Positions 13,414 to 15,102 of a stretch of DNA of 15,102 nucleotides are shown piece by piece. The translations under genes were made by a program, and so were the position numbers. This DNA is from JBMYTN01 sp049604415. Lineage in GTDB: Bacteria; Pseudomonadota; Alphaproteobacteria; Rhodospirillales; Rhodospirillaceae. The notes under the pieces are model-generated. The model worked only from the letters and a program-made list of their open reading frames with translations, searched no databases and was not told where the DNA came from. Numbering within the stretch: position 1 is the first letter of the stretch; the number at the start of each line of letters is the position of its first letter. The stretch lies in contig JBMYTN010000072.1 of assembly GCA_049604415.1 (NCBI GenBank), forward strand, positions 1 to 15,102. The letters are read 5' to 3'.

Positions 13414-14577
13414 TCACCCCCGGTTCAGATGGGCTTCCAGCGCCGCAAGGCCGTCCTCTAGCTTGGTCCGGCCAAAGCCCAAGCGGAAGCGATCCGTTGG
13501 GGTCTCCCCAAGATCGGAGCGATAAATCGTGCTGGGCAGGAACAACACGCCGCTGTCCTCGACCAAAGACCGGCAAAAAGCCTCCACGCCCTCTGCACCC
13601 TTGTAGCGCGGATAGGCCATGCAGGAGCCGTCCGGGCGTCGCCACTCGAATAGATCCGGGTGGTTGGCGAAGAACCGATCCCATTTCGGCAGGTTCTCAT
13701 CGATGATCGCGCAATTGCGGGCCAGGATGCGCGCGCGATTGCGCAGGGCAATCACCGTCAGCCGCTCGCTGGGTCCGGAATTGCAGATCGACAGATAATG
13801 CTTCAAACGCTCCATCTTCGAGAGCAGCGCTCGATCCTGGCAGGCGATCCAGCCAATGCGCAGCCCCGGCAACCCAAAGGACTTTGACATCACATTCAGC
13901 GACAGGCCGCGCTCATAGAGGTCGGTCACGAAGGGCAGATGCTGGGTTCCGGTCGGGCCCAGGCCGTTGAAGATCTCGTCATGCAGGATGTAGATCCCAT
14001 GCTTGCGGCACAGATCGATCAGGGCTTGATAGCGCTCCAAGGGCAGGATCGCCCCGGTCGGATTGTGGGGAAAATTGATCGTGACCAGCTTGGTGTTGGG
14101 CCGGATCGCGGCAGCGACCCGATCAATGTCCAGCGACCAATTGTCGTCCGGATCCAGCGGCACCCCGGTGGCCGCACAAAGGGCGACCGGCAACGTCTCA
14201 TGGGATTGGTAATTCGGCGTCACCACAATGGCATGGCTGTCGGGCTCCAGTATGACCGTGTTGGCGGCAAAGATCGCCTCGCTGGCCCCGGCAAAACAAA
14301 GAATGTCCTCCGCTGACCGGGTCTGATAGGTCTCGGCGATGACGGCGCGTAGATCCGCAGCGCCAAAGGTTTCCGTATAGCCCAGCCACATGCCCTCAAA
14401 GGCCTCGCGATCCGCATCGGAGGCCATGGCCAGCAGATCGCGCAAGGACATCGCCTCAGCATCGGAGGCGGTCAGATGGTAACGGGCTTTGAATTCCCAT
14501 TTCGAGAAATGGGTTTCCAGACGAAAATCCGGCAAGCTGGACATGGGGTTGGGGTCCTGAAACTCTGGAAATGGCAT
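13414..14577 (-). CDS. PLP-dependent aminotransferase, class I/II fold
   Basis: A fold-type I PLP enzyme of 387 residues. The pieces seen are a cofactor-phosphate region AGASEAIF (97-104), the NPTG loop (172-175) with N172 near the PLP O3', DEIF (200-203) with D200 facing the PLP ring nitrogen, and the Schiff-base lysine K232 in SKSFGLPGLRIGW, followed by a C-terminal arginine region (DRFRLGFGRTK) likely to bind the substrate carboxylate. The Tyr usual after DE-x is Phe here. The N-terminus (HFSKWEFKARYHLTASDAE) resembles a subgroup that includes capreomycidine-synthase-like enzymes, but I would not assign that activity. An AGGA about 6-8 nt upstream supports the start at 14577; a second Met 11 codons in is possible. 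It is convergent with the LysR gene and stands apart from any pathway partner. Confidence 0.9.
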   Translation of the reverse strand: MPFPEFQDPNPMSSLPDFRLETHFSKWEFKARYHLTASDAEAMSLRDLLAMASDADREAFEGMWLGYTETFGAADLRAVIAETYQTRSAEDILCFAGASEAIFAANTVILEPDSHAIVVTPNYQSHETLPVALCAATGVPLDPDDNWSLDIDRVAAAIRPNTKLVTINFPHNPTGAILPLERYQALIDLCRKHGIYILHDEIFNGLGPTGTQHLPFVTDLYERGLSLNVMSKSFGLPGLRIGWIACQDRALLSKMERLKHYLSICNSGPSERLTVIALRNRARILARNCAIIDENLPKWDRFFANHPDLFEWRRPDGSCMAYPRYKGAEGVEAFCRSLVEDSGVLFLPSTIYRSDLGETPTDRFRLGFGRTKLEDGLAALEAHLNRG

Positions 14578-14610
14578 GGCATCATCCTATCGCACACCCC
14601 AATCCAGAAA

Positions 14611-14644
14611 CAGAATCGATCCTATTTGATCGGATAGAGCTCTA
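14611..14644 (-). repeat. Dispersed repeat, copy A (TAGAGC-bounded)
   Basis: Read on the minus strand from 14644, this 34-bp stretch starts TAGAGC and matches 15023-15055 on the plus strand at 26 of 34 aligned columns with one gap (shared pieces include CGAT, AATAG and ATTCTG). Its first three bases are the TAG stop codon of the partial gene to the right. It occupies most of the 64-bp gap before the aminotransferase gene. Confidence 0.55.
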
Positions 14645-15102
14645 GATCGTCTGCCAACCGTCATAGAAGGACTCTTCGACGCCATGGGTTTTCATCCAGG
14701 CGTCCAACTGCTCCCAAACCATGTAATTGGCATATTGGATATTGCCATCCGCATGCATCAGGGCGCGCAGATAGGCGGTGCCGTCGACGGTGCGGAAGAA
14801 CACGTCCTGGAACCCATCCTGGTCCCCATCCACATTGCCCAGCACAGTGAGATTGTTGTTCTTCAGGTCATTGGTGAACCGGGTTTGGCTGTCAAACTCT
14901 CCACCCAGTTCTACGGAGCCATCCTCGACAAAGGGGTCGAGATAGATGCCGACCACCCGGCTCGCCCCTCCGGCCCCGAAGTCGCCCAAATTCAAATCGC
15001 CATCCACCGAGGCCCAGCGCCCTAGAGCCCTGTTCGATTTAATAGAGTCATTCTGACGGAGTGCATTTGTGACAAGATCAAGCAGAAGTCCGCAGGCCAT
15101 AT
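14642..15102 (-). pseudogene. C-terminal fragment of a secreted, Ca-binding-repeat-like protein (partial, runs off the right edge)
   Basis: An open frame of about 152 residues reaches the right edge. Its native-looking part is acidic, with a D-rich loop NVDGDQDGFQDV (89-100) like the calcium loops of FG-GAP/VCBS or dockerin-type repeats, and a related Asp/Gly-rich region SVDGDLNLGDFG (31-42); it ends YMVWEQLDAWMKTHGVEES then FYDGWQTI. The first part of the frame (about residues 16-26) is the reverse complement of a dispersed repeat (15023-15055), and the sequence beyond it looks unrelated to the rest. The stop TAG is also part of a repeat copy. The fragment therefore seems to have lost its true N-terminus to an insertion or rearrangement, so I call it a probable remnant. 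If the frame continues natively beyond the window it could instead be an intact gene. Confidence 0.5.
15023..15055 (+). repeat. Dispersed repeat, copy B (TAGAGC-bounded), possible IS end
   Basis: This starts TAGAGC and matches copy A (14611-14644) in inverted orientation. It cuts into the reading frame of the acidic protein fragment. The sequence to its right continues to the window edge without resembling the fragment, so this could be the end of an insertion sequence or a longer dispersed element; the edge prevents a decision. Confidence 0.5.

Overview
The window looks like chromosomal DNA of a high-GC alphaproteobacterium, probably of the Rhodospirillales. This is inferred from the GC-rich coding style, frequent GTG starts, an alphaproteobacterial-type two-CBS-domain protein and an Nqr-type sodium pump. 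I name no species.

The left third (1-6452) encodes the Na+-translocating NADH:quinone oxidoreductase and its maturation factors. nqrA-nqrB-nqrC-nqrD-nqrE run leftward as a tightly packed operon, with overlaps or gaps of only a few bases. nqrE is cut by the window edge, and nqrF is expected just beyond it. A gene-free stretch of about 690 bp separates nqrA from a divergent pair, apbE (FAD:protein FMN transferase, which flavinylates NqrB and NqrC) and nqrM (an Fe-S maturation factor for the NqrD/NqrE site). The FMN-acceptor threonines of NqrB and NqrC and the four cysteines of NqrD and NqrE are visible. A terminator-like hairpin follows nqrM.

The middle holds a two-CBS-domain protein (6539-7066), a small membrane protein on the opposite strand (7093-7278), and then an accessory segment (about 7280-11345). 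That segment carries an IetA/IetS-type module: an AAA+ ATPase followed by a subtilisin-like serine protease. This family is known as the ietAS plasmid stability/incompatibility system and is also listed among predicted anti-phage systems (Gao Iet). The protease gene is split. Asp and His of the catalytic triad lie in one frame, and the oxyanion Asn and catalytic Ser lie in a second frame that starts at a TGATG stop/start overlap. A one-base frameshift near 9717-9722 best explains this. The split gene ends in a tandem palindromic repeat, followed by an AT-rich stretch with a good sigma70-like promoter in front of a 63-residue secreted Cys/His-rich protein.

The right part (11676-14577) holds an NAD(P)-binding oxidoreductase divergent from a LysR-type regulator, with a near-ideal LysR operator over the regulator's start codon. 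A convergent class I/II aminotransferase follows. The right edge carries the C-terminal piece of a Ca-binding-repeat-like protein bounded by two related dispersed repeats in inverted orientation. It is probably a gene fragment.
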